This document shows positions 12,065 to 23,550 of a stretch of DNA of 64,000 nt, piece by piece; position 1 is the stretch's first letter; each line of letters begins with the position of its first letter. The notes under the pieces were generated by a model. That model was not told the origin of the DNA. It worked only from the letters and a program-made list of their open reading frames with translations, and searched no databases. The position numbers and the translations under genes were made by a program. The stretch covers positions 347,001 through 411,000 of the forward strand of contig JAKOON010000013.1 of assembly GCA_022577435.1 (NCBI GenBank), read 5' to 3'. This DNA is from Embiotoca jacksoni. Lineage: Eukaryota > Chordata > Actinopteri > Embiotocidae.

Positions 12065-12330
12065 GTGGAAGTCTGTAATCGGAGGGTCGAGCATGCGGAG
12101 CGACTCCGCTGAGTGTCGGAGAGGAGGCGGCGCCGGCGGAGCAGAGGTCGGACTGACTGACGGATCTATAAAGTTGCATTGGACACACCGTGAAGTGTAT
12201 TAACGCAGCGGTGCAGTTTGTTTGGTTTTGCCGGCAGGCGTTTTTTTTGTTTTTGTTTGGTACTTTAAAAACCCCTTTCAACAAGCAGCAGGCCCGCGGT
12301 GGGTCGGGTCAACGCCACATCACGCCGGCC
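12065..12330. other. CpG-rich block with a TATA-like motif
   Basis: CpG-rich sequence including GGAGGCGGCGCCGGCGGAGC near 12124, followed by CTATAAAG near 12165. The layout resembles a small promoter, but no downstream first exon was found. It lies within the atrnl1 intron. Confidence 0.3.
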
Positions 12331-13854
12331 GCTGAGAGACAAGTTAACACAACAACTTTTTCAATTCTATTCAAGATCCCAAACAGACTTTTCACGGAGA
12401 AAAATACCAAACATGTCAGGCTGAAATGTAGATAAAAGGATTTTCTTTTTCGACTGTAAATATTCGCTTCATTCCACATTAGAAATCCAGAACATCAGAT
12501 CCTCCATTTATTTCAAGTGAATACTCCCCAGCAGGTTTTATCTGTTCCTGTGGGATGTGGAGATACTGTTTGTATGTTGAACAGTTTGTTCACACTCATT
12601 TCTTTACTGTACTTCCTATTAGAACTTCATGTTAAATATTTAACCAGTGAATCTGTGCTTGAACAACATGTTTACTAATTTGTCGGCCGGTTTACACTTC
12701 AAGTGAATCCAGTTTTGTTGTTAAAAATGACCCGTGATATAACTTCTGTTTATGAAATATTGTTCTTTTTTTTTTTTTTTTTTTTTAATTGGCTATCATT
12801 AAATCACTTTCACTGTTGTCACGATATCCTCGTCGTCAGCCAGAAGTGTGTTTAATTAACCGTATACCGACACAGTGATGGAAGAGCAGGAAGCATCTTC
12901 GAGTATCAATGAGGCACTTGAACAGCCTGATTTAGTGTCAACTCTCGAGGAACCGAACCCAGCGGGTTGAGTTTCCGGTACCAGTTTCCTGAGTTGAATA
13001 CATGGTGTGATTTTGCACTCTGTGCTCTGATATCTGAACTCTCCGATCGCACCTCGTACGCGTTTGAAGTCAGATGTAAAAGGCCTCGTGATTTCCTGCA
13101 CGTCTGTTGAGCAGATCCTGAAGAGAAAAATAAAAGAAATACAAAGTGGATTCAGATCTGTCAGACGAGGTGAGAAGCTGCCGTGGTTTCAACTTCCTCC
13201 TGTGCGGTCGAGGATTTACCTCCAAACAGCAGGTGGGGACCGACATCTATCCGAGGAGGCTCACGGAGACCAATAAAAATGTGTCTGTTAACGTTTTATG
13301 ACCCGGCCTCTATCTTAAATTTGGGAGTTTTGGTTTTTTTGCAGTTTACTTTTCTCTTCGGTCCCTGGTTGTTGTTTTTTTAACAACTTTTATCAGTCAG
13401 AGACACATTTTTCTCCTCAACTTTATAGAGCGTCTTTGCCCTTTTTCGCCGTATTTCACTGCACGGACCCTCCACATATTTGAGAGAGAGCAAAACAGAT
13501 GTTTCATTTGATCTTTGACCAAACTTTATGAAACTGTGTTGTATTTTCGGCCTATGCTCTCTTGAACTGACACTATCCACAGCGGCGCTGCTATCACAGT
13601 TTTTCAGATGTCCGTCAGTAAAGACTCCGTGTCCCTCCTTCACTACTATTTTTCCCCGGGTCAGACGAGTCCTGTAAATGACCAGGACTTAGTTTCTTTT
13701 ATTTTAACTGCAAGGAACACCAACTTGACAAATAACGTGAGGCTTATAAATCTCTGTTCGTTTGAAATAGTTTATAAAATTTGATTTGATTTGTTCTTCT
13801 TTGGGATTTTAGAGCAAGTTTACGGTCTCGATAAGCAGCTCCAGTTAAAAGTAC

Positions 13855-14425
13855 AAACCTGTTTCCCAAAAAGTTGGGACGCTGTGTAAAATGTAAATAA
13901 AAACAAAATGGAGTGATTTGCAAACCATGTAAACACACATTTTATTGCAAATTGACCAAAGACAACATATCAAATGTTAAAACTGAGAAGTTGTATTGTT
14001 TTATAAAAAATATTTGCTCATTTAGAATTTGATGCCAGCAACCGGTTTCAAAACAGTTGGGGTCATGTTTTGCATCACCTGTTCTTTTTACAACACTCTG
14101 TAAATGTGTGGGAACTGAGGAGAGATCAGTTGCTGGAGTTTTGAAAGTGAAATGTTGTCCCATTGTTGCCTGATATAGGATTTCAGCTGATCAACAGTTC
14201 AAGGGTCTCCTTTGGCAAGCTACCCATACCACGTTCAGTGATACCACGTTCAGTGATGCTCGCTTGCAACTGTGCACAGACAACAAGCCGGGTGGTCCCT
14301 CTCCTCTTTAACCCGGTGGACGGCAGCGTCCACGATATCCAAAAAGAATCAAACAAATTTTCATTCGTCAGACCGCAGGACAGTTTTCCACTTCGCCTCG
14401 GTCCGTCCTAAATGCGCTCGGCCGT
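13855..14425. mobile_element. DNA-transposon-like repeat R2, copy 1
   Basis: Begins with TTTCCCAAAAAGTTGGGACG, the terminal motif of a DNA-transposon-like repeat I recognise as abundant in teleosts, and runs to about 14425. Internal segments match the copy at about 43265, for example GCTGGAGTTTTGAAAGTGA. The minus strand has a short broken frame (HFTFKTPATDL). The superfamily is not assigned. It appears deleted and non-autonomous. Confidence 0.65.
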
Positions 14426-14520
14426 GTAGAGCTTTATATTTGCATTCTTGCGTAATTAAACAACAAGTCACACGAGGTCCTCCAGCTTTGCGTATAAAAT
14501 AGTTTTTTCCCTCCTTTACT

Positions 14521-14625
14521 GCAAATCTTTTCCTCTTTCTCTTCTCTCTCTTTCTCTTTCTCTCTCTCTCTCTCTCTCCTCATTAATCCACCTCCTCCTC
14601 TCCCTCCTTCTTCTTCTGCCTGACT
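14521..14625. repeat. (CT)n-rich stretch
   Basis: CTTT and CTCT repeats run into CTCC and TTCTTC runs. Pyrimidine-rich low-complexity DNA. Confidence 0.8.
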
Positions 14626-14714
14626 CTGTCCATCACGTAGTTTAGTGCCAGTTTCAGGTTCAGCTGACTAAGCAGGAGCTCCTATTATGTACTGAACACT
14701 CTGCCAGTGAATAC

Positions 14715-14716
<2 letters not shown>

Positions 14717-14801
<85 letters not shown>
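14717..14801. repeat. (TG)n microsatellite
   Basis: Uninterrupted TG run of about 85 bp. Confidence 0.97.
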
Positions 14802-14803
<2 letters not shown>

Positions 14804-15612
14804 TTGCCAGCATCAGTTCTGATAAAAGCATGTGTATTAAAGAGGTACAAACATGCAGTAAATCTGAATCCATGCTGATGTGTGTGTGACAGCTGATGGG
14901 TGAAGACAGTAGAAGTGATTTGGGGACTGAGGGAACGTTTCTATATTACAGAACAGAGAGTTGTACCCTACATTTTTGCTGCTTTTTCTTTTACGCTCAC
15001 ACGGGAAAACTTTGGGAGGTTTTGGCCCTTTATTAAATTTCTCCGAGTTTTACCCACAAGACACTCAAACTTATCAAATTCTTCCTGAACAGCTGCTGTA
15101 TACAAGAACAAATAACTTTTTGGTTTCCTCAGAGGAACTCCGTCAGAACGTTTAGCTGCTGTCAGATCTCATCTTTACTCGTGATCAGACTCCGTGTCAC
15201 GAGGAGAAAAGTTTCTGATGAAAACTTCATTCCTCCGAAGATGGCCTTTAAGGATCAAACAGGAGTTAAAGGGAACTTACTGATCTGTGAAGGCAACCGC
15301 CGACTCACTGTGATGGTTTTTAATTAGAAACCAGGAGCTACGAGAGTTACTTAGTTTGTGACCCAACTTCCCTCCGCATCAAACAGTTATCTACAATTTG
15401 TAAGAATCAATTATTTAAATCACAGAAAACAAATCACAGACATTCATCATTTTACAGTTTACTGGACATCAAGTTGTTTGTAGGTTTTATTATAGTTTGT
15501 TAATAAACGTATGATATATGAATATGATATTAAAATGAAGGGTCCAGCAGAATATTCGAATTGTCGTTAATATATAAAAAAAAATAGTTCTTACTTACTC
15601 TGTTTTTACCGG

Positions 15613-15682
15613 CGCCTGGTTGTAATGCGTTTCTCCCGTCAGAAGGTGGCGGTAATGCACCAAAAAGCTGTTTGACAACTGC
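15613..15682. repeat. Dispersed repeat R3, copy 1
   Basis: About 70 bp matching 23481-23550 in the same orientation. Both read GTAATGCGTTTCT, then AGAAGGTGGCGGTAAT, then AAAAGCTGTTTG, with small differences. Fragment of an unidentified interspersed repeat. Confidence 0.7.
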
Positions 15683-16773
15683 CATTAAAAAAACCATTAG
15701 AATAAGAGGAAGCTGCGTTGCTAGGAGATTAGCGACTCGGTGCAAACAACATAAACATGCAAAGATGACTACATCCGCCACAGTTACGCACCGAGCAGAC
15801 GGTCCAGCCATCGGTCAATATTCAGACGAAGTGAGTTTGATGTTGGACGCATTTCAAAGATGAAACTGAAGCTTGTAACGTTGAGAAACTCTCGTCTCGA
15901 CCAACCACGAATGAGCGTCGGATATTTCAAACCTTTAAAGCTCCTGGGAAACTCAAACTGGACTTCTTTGATTGTGTTTTTTTTTGTCCTCCTTTGTACA
16001 ACACGTCCTCTCATGCAGGTACAGTTACGTACGTCAAAAAATATCTATAAAAAAGTGAGAAATGTTCAGTGTGCTTCAATCCAACTGGGCCTCTTTAAGT
16101 CTTCAGATGTGTCGTCCAACCGTATAAATTCTCCAATTTAGCGTGATGAATTGCACAAATGGAGGATTATGGAGCGCACTTCCAAAGAGTCTCTCTTTGA
16201 AGGCGTTTGTGATACACACACAAAAACAACAACACTGAAGCAGACGTGTGAGGAGCAAAAAAACGCTCTGAAATAGGAGCTTAAATCTTTCTCACCTTCT
16301 GACACGGAACCAACTTCTCCGTGAAGTCGGACGTCCGTCTGCTTTTAAACGTGATAAAAACATTGTTGGATGTTTTTTTTGCACTTTGACTACCATCAGT
16401 TTGAACAGTGACGATCCCGCTCGGCCTCGCTGACCTGTCACATCCTCAAAATGGACGAAAACAAAACCCAACTTTTTATTTTTTGTCTTTAAATCTCTGA
16501 CGACGTCTGGATGTGTTCGTATGTCTGCTGAGAGCTGGCAGCCATGTTCTTTATCAGTAGTTTGGTTCCTCCTACTGACGAGTGTCTCTGTGTTCTCGTC
16601 TTTCCTCCGTGATCGATCTCTCCTCCACCCGACCCCCACCTTCCTCCCCCCTTCCTCCTCTGCAGTCTGTCAATACTGAGTTTAGAGGAAAAAACATTTT
16701 CAGGAACGATGATGGTCTTTGGAGCGTCGTTATGTGGGTTCACGTGCACGTGTGCACATTTGTACAGTGCATT

Positions 16774-16775
<2 letters not shown>

Positions 16776-16853
<78 letters not shown>

Positions 16854-16867
16854 TGTGTGTGTGTGTC
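16776..16867. repeat. (TG)n microsatellite, interrupted
   Basis: TG run with one AT interruption near 16821 and a GAGAGAGA interruption near 16845. Confidence 0.95.
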
Positions 16868-16955
16868 TCTAAGCTGCTCCCCTATGGACGCCACTACACA
16901 TCCTCAGCAGTCAGAAAACACATTAATCTTTCCAGCACTAATAGTGAGAAGAGAG

Positions 16956-16957
<2 letters not shown>

Positions 16958-17052
<95 letters not shown>

Positions 17053-17062
17053 GTTGTTGTGC
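16958..17062. repeat. (TG)n microsatellite with TTG tail
   Basis: TG run of about 94 bp followed by about four TTG units. Confidence 0.96.
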
Positions 17063-17431
17063 GGCCGAATTTGGGTTAAAACCCATATTTATGAGGACAA
17101 ACACACACTGTGAGGACATTTAGGCTGATCCTTCCAGCCTTAATGAGTCCCTCCAGGAAATCTTACGATCGTCATGATTAACACAAATTAAAGCAATTCT
17201 CCGCAATATTTGAGGAAGCTTAAATTTTTGTCTAATTCCAGTGATTTTTCCACAAAAAACAATCGACAAGAGAAGTATTACGACATAAAGTATTCTTTTC
17301 AAAAGAATTAACAAAAATAACCAATAAATCGTTTTGTTTTTTTACTTTGAGCCGTGTGGTTTAGACTCAGGTTTTAGATTAGGATTAAGATAAGAAGCTA
17401 AGGAAAGCCTAATGTCTGCACAAAGACAAGT

Positions 17432-17434
<3 letters not shown>

Positions 17435-17490
<56 letters not shown>
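17435..17490. repeat. (TG)n microsatellite
   Basis: Uninterrupted TG run of about 56 bp. Confidence 0.97.
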
Positions 17491-17491
<1 letters not shown>

Positions 17492-17631
17492 AGGAGGGCA
17501 GTGAATAAAAGATATGCTCCACCTCTAATATTAAGAAGAGGCAAAAAAAAAAGAAAGAAGAAGAAGTGTGTCTTTCATGAGGCATTAGAGAGATGATTAA
17601 TTTGCGGGTGTCGGTGATGGAGGGATTGAAC

Positions 17632-17679
17632 GGGGGGGGGGGGGGGTGTTAAGGAGTGTGTGTGGGGGGGGGGGGGGGC
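17632..17679. repeat. G tracts
   Basis: Two runs of about 14 G flank a TGTTAAGGAGTGTGTGT spacer. The plus strand has strong G-quadruplex potential. Confidence 0.85.
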
Positions 17680-17754
17680 TTCTGTCCTCCAGCAGTAATA
17701 GGATTGTTCGCTCACTGACGTGCTGATTAAAATGGAAATTCAACTCAACTCCCG

Positions 17755-17773
17755 ACACACACACGCACACACA

Positions 17774-17844
<71 letters not shown>

Positions 17845-17856
17845 ACACACACACAC
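17755..17856. repeat. (CA)n microsatellite, interrupted
   Basis: CA run of about 100 bp with CGCACA variants at the start and a CAT interruption near 17840. Confidence 0.95.
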
Positions 17857-17954
17857 CCATGTGCTCAATATGCAGGTGTGTAGAGAAGGATGCGACCCGG
17901 TGTCCCGCAAACCGAGGAACGCGAGACGAGAAATAACAGACAAGAAATAAAACC

Positions 17955-18060
17955 AAGAGAGGAGCGATGAAGCTGAGGAGGAGACGGAGGAGATGAACGG
18001 AGGAGGAGACGGAGGAGGAGACGGGACGAAGGAAGGAAGGAGAGGTGGAGGAGGAAAGTT
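17955..18060. repeat. (GGA)n polypurine block
   Basis: GGAGGAGAC-type units and GGAAGGAAGG. Purine-rich on the plus strand, just before the much longer polypyrimidine block. Confidence 0.85.
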
Positions 18061-18178
18061 GGAGTTCACTCAGGTTCAGAAAGTCTCCGAAATGTTTCAT
18101 GAACACTGAAGAGGAAACTGAACGTTTGAGCTGCGTTCACAAGAACAGATTTAGCAGCTGATTAACCGGAAACTCGTT

Positions 18179-18958
18179 TTTCCTCCTCCTCCTCGTTTCT
18201 CCTCTTTCTCCTCGTTTCTCCTCTTTCTCCTCGTTTCTCCTCTTCCTCCTCGTTTCTCCTCCTCCTCCTCATTTCTCCTCTTCCTCCTCCTTATTTCTCC
18301 TCTTCCTCCTCGTTTCTCCTCCTGTTTTCTCCTTTTCTCCTCCTCTTTTCTCCTTCTCCTCCTCCTCTTTTCTCCTTCTCCTCTTTTCTCCTCTTCCTCC
18401 TCTTTTCTCCTCCTCCTCCTCTTTTCTCCTCTTCCTCCTCATTTCTCCTCTTCCTCCTCCTCTTTTCTCCTCCTCTTCCTCCTCCTCTCGTCTCCGCGGC
18501 GTCTCCTCATGTTTCCTCCCTCCGACTGTTCTTCTGACCTTCTAAGCTTCTTTTCTCGTCCTCCTCTTCTCCTCCTGCTTCTCACTCTTTCATCTCCTCG
18601 TTTCCTCTCCTCTCTCCTCCTCTTGTTTTGTGTCCTTGTGTTTTGTTTCATCTCATCTCTCCGTTTCTCTGCTCGTCCATGTTTCCTTTCCTCTCCTTCC
18701 CTTTTCACCTCCTTCTTTTTATCTCCTTGTCTCCTCTCCTCGCCTCCTTGCTTCTCCTCTGCTCTCTTTTTTCTTTCACCTCGTTTTCTTTTTTCCATTT
18801 ATCTCCTTTTTTTCAATCCTTGCTTGCTTCCTCCCTTATGTCCTCGTTCCTTCTCTCGTCCTCTCATCCTTCCTCCTTTCCTTTCCCCCGTCTCCTCCTC
18901 CTCGTCTCCTCCCCTGTTTCCTCTTCCTCCTCCTCCTCCTCCTCCTCGCCGCTCCGTG
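18179..18958. repeat. Polypyrimidine block with higher-order CTCCTCGTTTCT repeats
   Basis: About 780 bp of near-pure C and T on the plus strand. The first 330 bp repeat CTCCTCGTTTCTCCTCTT-like units of about 18 bp with variants; the rest is irregular CTCC and TTCC, ending in CCTCCTCCTCCTCCTCC. Long open frames exist on both strands (up to about 250 codons, Ser/Phe/Leu or Arg/Lys/Glu rich), but composition alone explains them. I do not call genes here. Confidence 0.92.
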
Positions 18959-19077
18959 TCAGCGCGTTCGTACCTTTGAGAGGACGGCCTGCAGGAAGCT
19001 GTCACCAAGACACAACAGCTTCTTTCTGTTTACTCGTTTACAACAAAGTGTTTACGAGACACGAAGCTCAGCTTTTA

Positions 19078-19150
19078 TGGAGAGGAGAAGAAAAGAGGAG
19101 GAGGAGGAAGAGGAGAAGAAAGGAGGAGGAGGAGGAGGAGGAGGAGGAGG
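19078..19150. repeat. (GGA)n polypurine tract
   Basis: About 70 bp of GGA and GAA units, complementary in composition to the CCT block 120 bp upstream. Confidence 0.92.
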
Positions 19151-20385
19151 GCCGGCGTGTCTCCTGTTGGATCTCTCTGATTACAGGGATAAAGATACCA
19201 CTTTGTGCCGGAAAATCTCCTCTCACTCTCAGAGCTCCGGGGGATTTTCGTTTTTTGTTTTTTTTCTTTCTTAGAAATACCTCAAACATGTTGCGTCTCC
19301 GCCGGCTAACGGCTGAATCCAAACCAAAATGCAAACTGCTCTTTTTTGTTTTTTATTCTTCTGTTCATTAAAGGAAATAGTCCGGTTGTTGTTCGTTTTT
19401 TTTTTTTTTTTTTTTTAGCAAATTGCATTTTCCTTTTCAAAAGTCTCCTCACAACAAACTAACGCTGCGTTCAAATGTCGGTCGTATTCAGGAGTTGTGA
19501 CGTCTTTTGCTGACGTTTACAGAAAGGTCAGAGGTCGTGGAAGTTCATGTTCGGTTGGACGCTCAGATAATATCTTGTCATTTTAAATCAAGTAGCGTTT
19601 GTCTCCATAACTTAGATAACGGCCTCATCTTCTCCCCTCTGTGACGTCGTATTCGCTCCATCACGTGACTACTTTCTGAATCCATCTTTCATTTTTGCGC
19701 CGTGTTTCAACGCGAGCTTCTAACAAACGAGAAAATAACCGATTTTGCCCCTTTTTTAAACTTCCTCCGGAGAAACACGGCCGACGCGAGACGTTAATCT
19801 GCGTGAAACAATCACTGATCATCATTTGTGCGAACACCTGCAGACTGTCATCCCTGTGTGGCACGTAATTGCTTGTCCGTGGTCTGTCGAGGTCAAAGTC
19901 ATTGACTTTGTCTCCGACTGTTTGTGACGTGGCTCCCTGCTGCAGCTGTCTGCATCTGGGAGGTGAAACACGACAAAACATCTCTTCAACGCCGGATCAG
20001 AACACAGACGGTACGACAGGACTGCCGTATGTGTTGATGCTTAAAGTTTAAAGTATATTCATTTTTTTACTCCGACTGATCAATATGTGTCTAATTAAAA
20101 CAAAATCAGGCCGAAAACATCGCGGAGGAAACATCTGAGTTGCGTCTCTCCCTCCATTCAGGTACCTCAGAGGATCTTAAGCCCCAAATTGTGGACCTGA
20201 TCTGAAACAAACCTTCTCGAAACTGACGTGAATATCATTTTTCCAGGACTTATTTTACTTTCATGCAGAAGGATCCTAAATTCAGCTTTAAGTACCTTTT
20301 TAAGAAATCATCCTGCTAAAACATGTTCCAAACCTAAAGTAGAAATATCCCGTGGATAAGCACGTCAAATGCTCTCTCCACACCG

Positions 20386-20428
20386 ACACACACACACACA
20401 CACACACCGACACACACACACACACACC

Positions 20429-20513
<85 letters not shown>

Positions 20514-20539
20514 ACACACACACACTCACACACACACAC
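20386..20539. repeat. (CA)n microsatellite, interrupted
   Basis: About 154 bp of CA with CACCGACACA interruptions at the start and CTCACA interruptions near the end. Confidence 0.96.
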
Positions 20540-20849
20540 TATCTGTCCGGCTCCCTGATCAGCACCGTTTCTTCTCAATCCTGCGGACTCCCCGGAGAGA
20601 GCAGCGACAGACACAGACAGAGAGAGAGAGAGAGCAGGAAATGAAAGGAAAAAAGGAGGTTTGAGGTGGACGGAGGATTGGACAAGACAATTTTCTGCCC
20701 CGCGGGGGTGGACATGCATGGGCGGCCTAATCGGCTAAGGAGGGCGCGGCGGGGGGGTGCACTCTCCACACCTCAGGGGTCAGAGAGCGAGGCTTTGTGT
20801 ATCTGTGTGGTCCCATGTGTAGACCGATCTGAGATGTGTTCGACCCGAG

Positions 20850-20893
20850 GAGGGAGGGGGTGTGGTGGGGGGGGTGGGTGGGTGGGGGGGGGG
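20850..20893 (+). repeat. G-rich tract
   Basis: GGAGGGAGGGGGTGTGG followed by GGGGGGTGGGTGGGTGGGG. At least four G runs on the plus strand give strong G-quadruplex potential. Confidence 0.8.
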
Positions 20894-21441
20894 TCAGAGC
20901 CCCTCGGCCCGGCATCGAGCCTTTTGTGTCACTTTAAAGGCACTTAAAATGCCACCAGGGAGGATGATGAAGAGGAAGAGTGGAAGAAGAAGGAACGAGG
21001 GTAGAAGTGATAAATCACGACTTTAAATAACCTTCAGACATTTTTTTTCGTCTCTTAATTAAATTCCTCAGCAGTCGACTCAATCTTGCGGACTGAAAGA
21101 CTTGTTTCATTTCAAAATCCGACTTCAGCCAAGTGCAGATGAAGTAAGTGTTCGTTGAACCGGCTTCACCCACGGGAGCTTATTTGTGTGGACTTTCGAT
21201 AGCCAAGTATCGGAGAATACATTTTATGGTAATCAGTTTTGTTCGAGGCTCAAAGATGTTATAATTCCTGGACTGCTTTTACGTCATTGAATTAAGTTTG
21301 GATTTATCAAAAAACTAAAAGAAAAACAAAAGCCTCCATAGACTCCCATTCAATGAGTTCAGTCTGCTTCAGGAAGATGACCGCTACTACAGCGCCATCA
21401 CCTTCATGGCCACACCTGAGCAGGTAACACAGAGCTAGTAA

Positions 21442-21960
21442 AAGTGTTCGTAGCTTCAGGTCTGAAAAATGGTTCTGATCCAGAAGTGTCTTCAGCTGCA
21501 ATACCAGCGAGTGCCACTAGAGGTCGGCTCCAAAAAGCCTCCGACTCCATAGACTCCCATTCAACTTCTCTCATCAAATCCAAAGTGAATAAAATGTGTC
21601 CATCAGTTATCTCGGTGTTGTTAGCTAAAGTCACTCCTTCTTATTAGTTTTCTGGAGGTCCATCTGAAAATAATCCCTCATTCATTAGAAAAGAAGATTC
21701 AAGAAGACCTGTTTTTGGGGGGCGTGTCTTTGACAGGCCTGTGGTGCAGTCAGGTTACAGCTATCGGTGGGTGGGCGTAGTATCGTCAGGTTTCCAATCA
21801 GATCGGTCAGATCCATCGCTGGCTCCTCCCCCAGCTCATCCAAATATGGTCACTTCCTGCTCCAAACCGCTCCGACCTAACAAACATGGTGACGGACAGA
21901 ATCTGAACTGGAGGATTCATAACGTTCACAAACCGACAGGTGACGTCACTACTGGCTGCT
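21442..21960 (-). repeat. Dispersed repeat R1, copy 2
   Basis: Nearly complete copy on the minus strand, from the AGCTTCAGGTCTGAAAAATGG end to the GTGACGTCAC end. It has a small deletion in the CACAGGCCTGTCAATC segment. A partial related piece (TAGACTCCCATTCAATGAG) lies just outside at about 21330-21360. Confidence 0.9.
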
Positions 21961-22017
21961 GATTGGTTAATACTGAAAGGGAAACACTGCAGACCGCTGA
22001 TTCGTGTGTGAGCGACA

Positions 22018-22250
22018 CCGGACGTCCTGCTCAAACCCACCACCGGACGTCCTGCTCAAACCCACCACCGGACGTCCTGCTCAAACCCACCACCGGACGT
22101 CCTGCTCAAACCCACCACCGGACGTCCTGCTCAAACCCACCACCGGACGTCCTGCTCAAACCCACCACCGGACGTCCTGCTCAAACCCACCCACCACCGG
22201 ACGTCCTGCTCAAACCCACCACCGGACGTCCTGCTCAAACCCACCACTGG
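22018..22250. repeat. 25-bp minisatellite, nine units
   Basis: Nine near-perfect units built on GACGTCCTGCTCAAACCCAC plus CACCG start at 22021, 22046, 22071, 22096, 22121, 22146, 22171, 22200 and 22225. A 4-bp insertion (CCAC) lies before the eighth unit. Because 25 is not a multiple of three, three units (75 bp) make a 25-residue peptide period, and at least two plus-strand frames stay open. I see no sign that it is translated. Confidence 0.96.
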
Positions 22251-22725
22251 TCACCAAGCTACTGTTACGGCTGCAGTTTTTTTTTTAATTCATTGGACTA
22301 CTTGATTAATAGCAACACACAAAAACCACAGTATAGTGAACCGAGGAGGTGCAGAAGTTCCTGCTTGTGCGTGATGACATCACCGCAGATTCATGCTGAA
22401 TCACGGGGCCAGAAAGGTACCGGGTACCGTAGGCGAGTAGAGCCGGTACCTGCAGCAGAAAAAGAGCTTTAGAGAGTCAGAGAAAGATCCTGGTTCTGTT
22501 TCACATGACAAATGTTCAAATTCGTGGGTTTTGGCTGTAACAGAAATCACCCGACACGACGTGATCACATCTCCACTGAATCTTTTATCACTCGCAAAAT
22601 GTAAAAACGCTCGAACCCCACGTAGACCCGATAAAGGAATCAGCGTAACGGAATCAGATTTGGATTCAAAGCCATTTTCAGATTTGATAAAACTCTTGTC
22701 AAAACTCTGTATAGATCGCCGGCGC

Positions 22726-22727
<2 letters not shown>

Positions 22728-22810
<83 letters not shown>
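22728..22810. repeat. (CA)n microsatellite
   Basis: Uninterrupted CA run of about 83 bp. Confidence 0.97.
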
Positions 22811-22813
<3 letters not shown>

Positions 22814-23480
22814 TAAGCTTTGAACACAGACGTTTTAGAAGTGTAACATCCAGACAATCAGCGTAGCGGAGATCCTGCTGCGTGTTGAGATTGCGCTCGA
22901 GGCTTTTTTTTAGTTGTTGATATGCACGAAGATAAAGAGGAGCGCTGCTTCCAGGAGATGAACCTGATACCCCTCCTGTAATGCCAGGATTTTTTTTTTT
23001 TTTCCTCCACTCGTTAGAAAGCGTTCGGGTGAAGCCTTATTTGACCTCTACTGTCAGTGTAAATGTGTATGCGGAGCGTGCCTGGCATTTATTTCAGGAT
23101 TTACCTAAAACAAATAAAAAATAAAAACCTATTAAAGCAAGTGTAGTCCGGTTTAAACGCTTTTTACAAACAGCATTTATCCCCCTGACCTCCAGCCACT
23201 TTATTAAATTATACTGTTTGTTAATTGCCGTTGACGTTGCTGCAAGTCTCAGCTGCAGATTTTAGGGTGAAAGGTCAGCCTTCAAATATTCAAGCAAATC
23301 TGTTATTTCCAGTAAAGTCTGACCTCAACCTTTGAGGTAAAACAAAAAAAAACAGCACAAAATATTTCTCTCAGATCTCAGTGATCAGTCAGTGAGTTTT
23401 TCCTTCGAATCCTTTTCTTTAAAATTTTTACACTTTTAGACTTTTTTGAATTTTTGAATGGTCACTATATGTTTATACTC

Positions 23481-23550
23481 CACCTGGTAGTAATGCGTTT
23501 CTACCGCCAGAAGGTGGCGGTAATCCGCCTAAAAGCTGTTTGCCGACCGT
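23481..23550. repeat. Dispersed repeat R3, copy 2
   Basis: Matches 15613-15682 in the same orientation (CTACCGCCAGAAGGTGGCGG core, itself a short near-palindrome). Confidence 0.7.

Noticed and set aside
16719..17123. Cys-Val and His-Thr repeat frames here and at about 30 other places
   Set aside because: All are translations of CA/TG microsatellites.
18439..19371. Long open frames (up to about 250 codons) on both strands
   Set aside because: They come from near-pure pyrimidine/purine DNA, which lacks stop codons by composition. No domain or splice structure.
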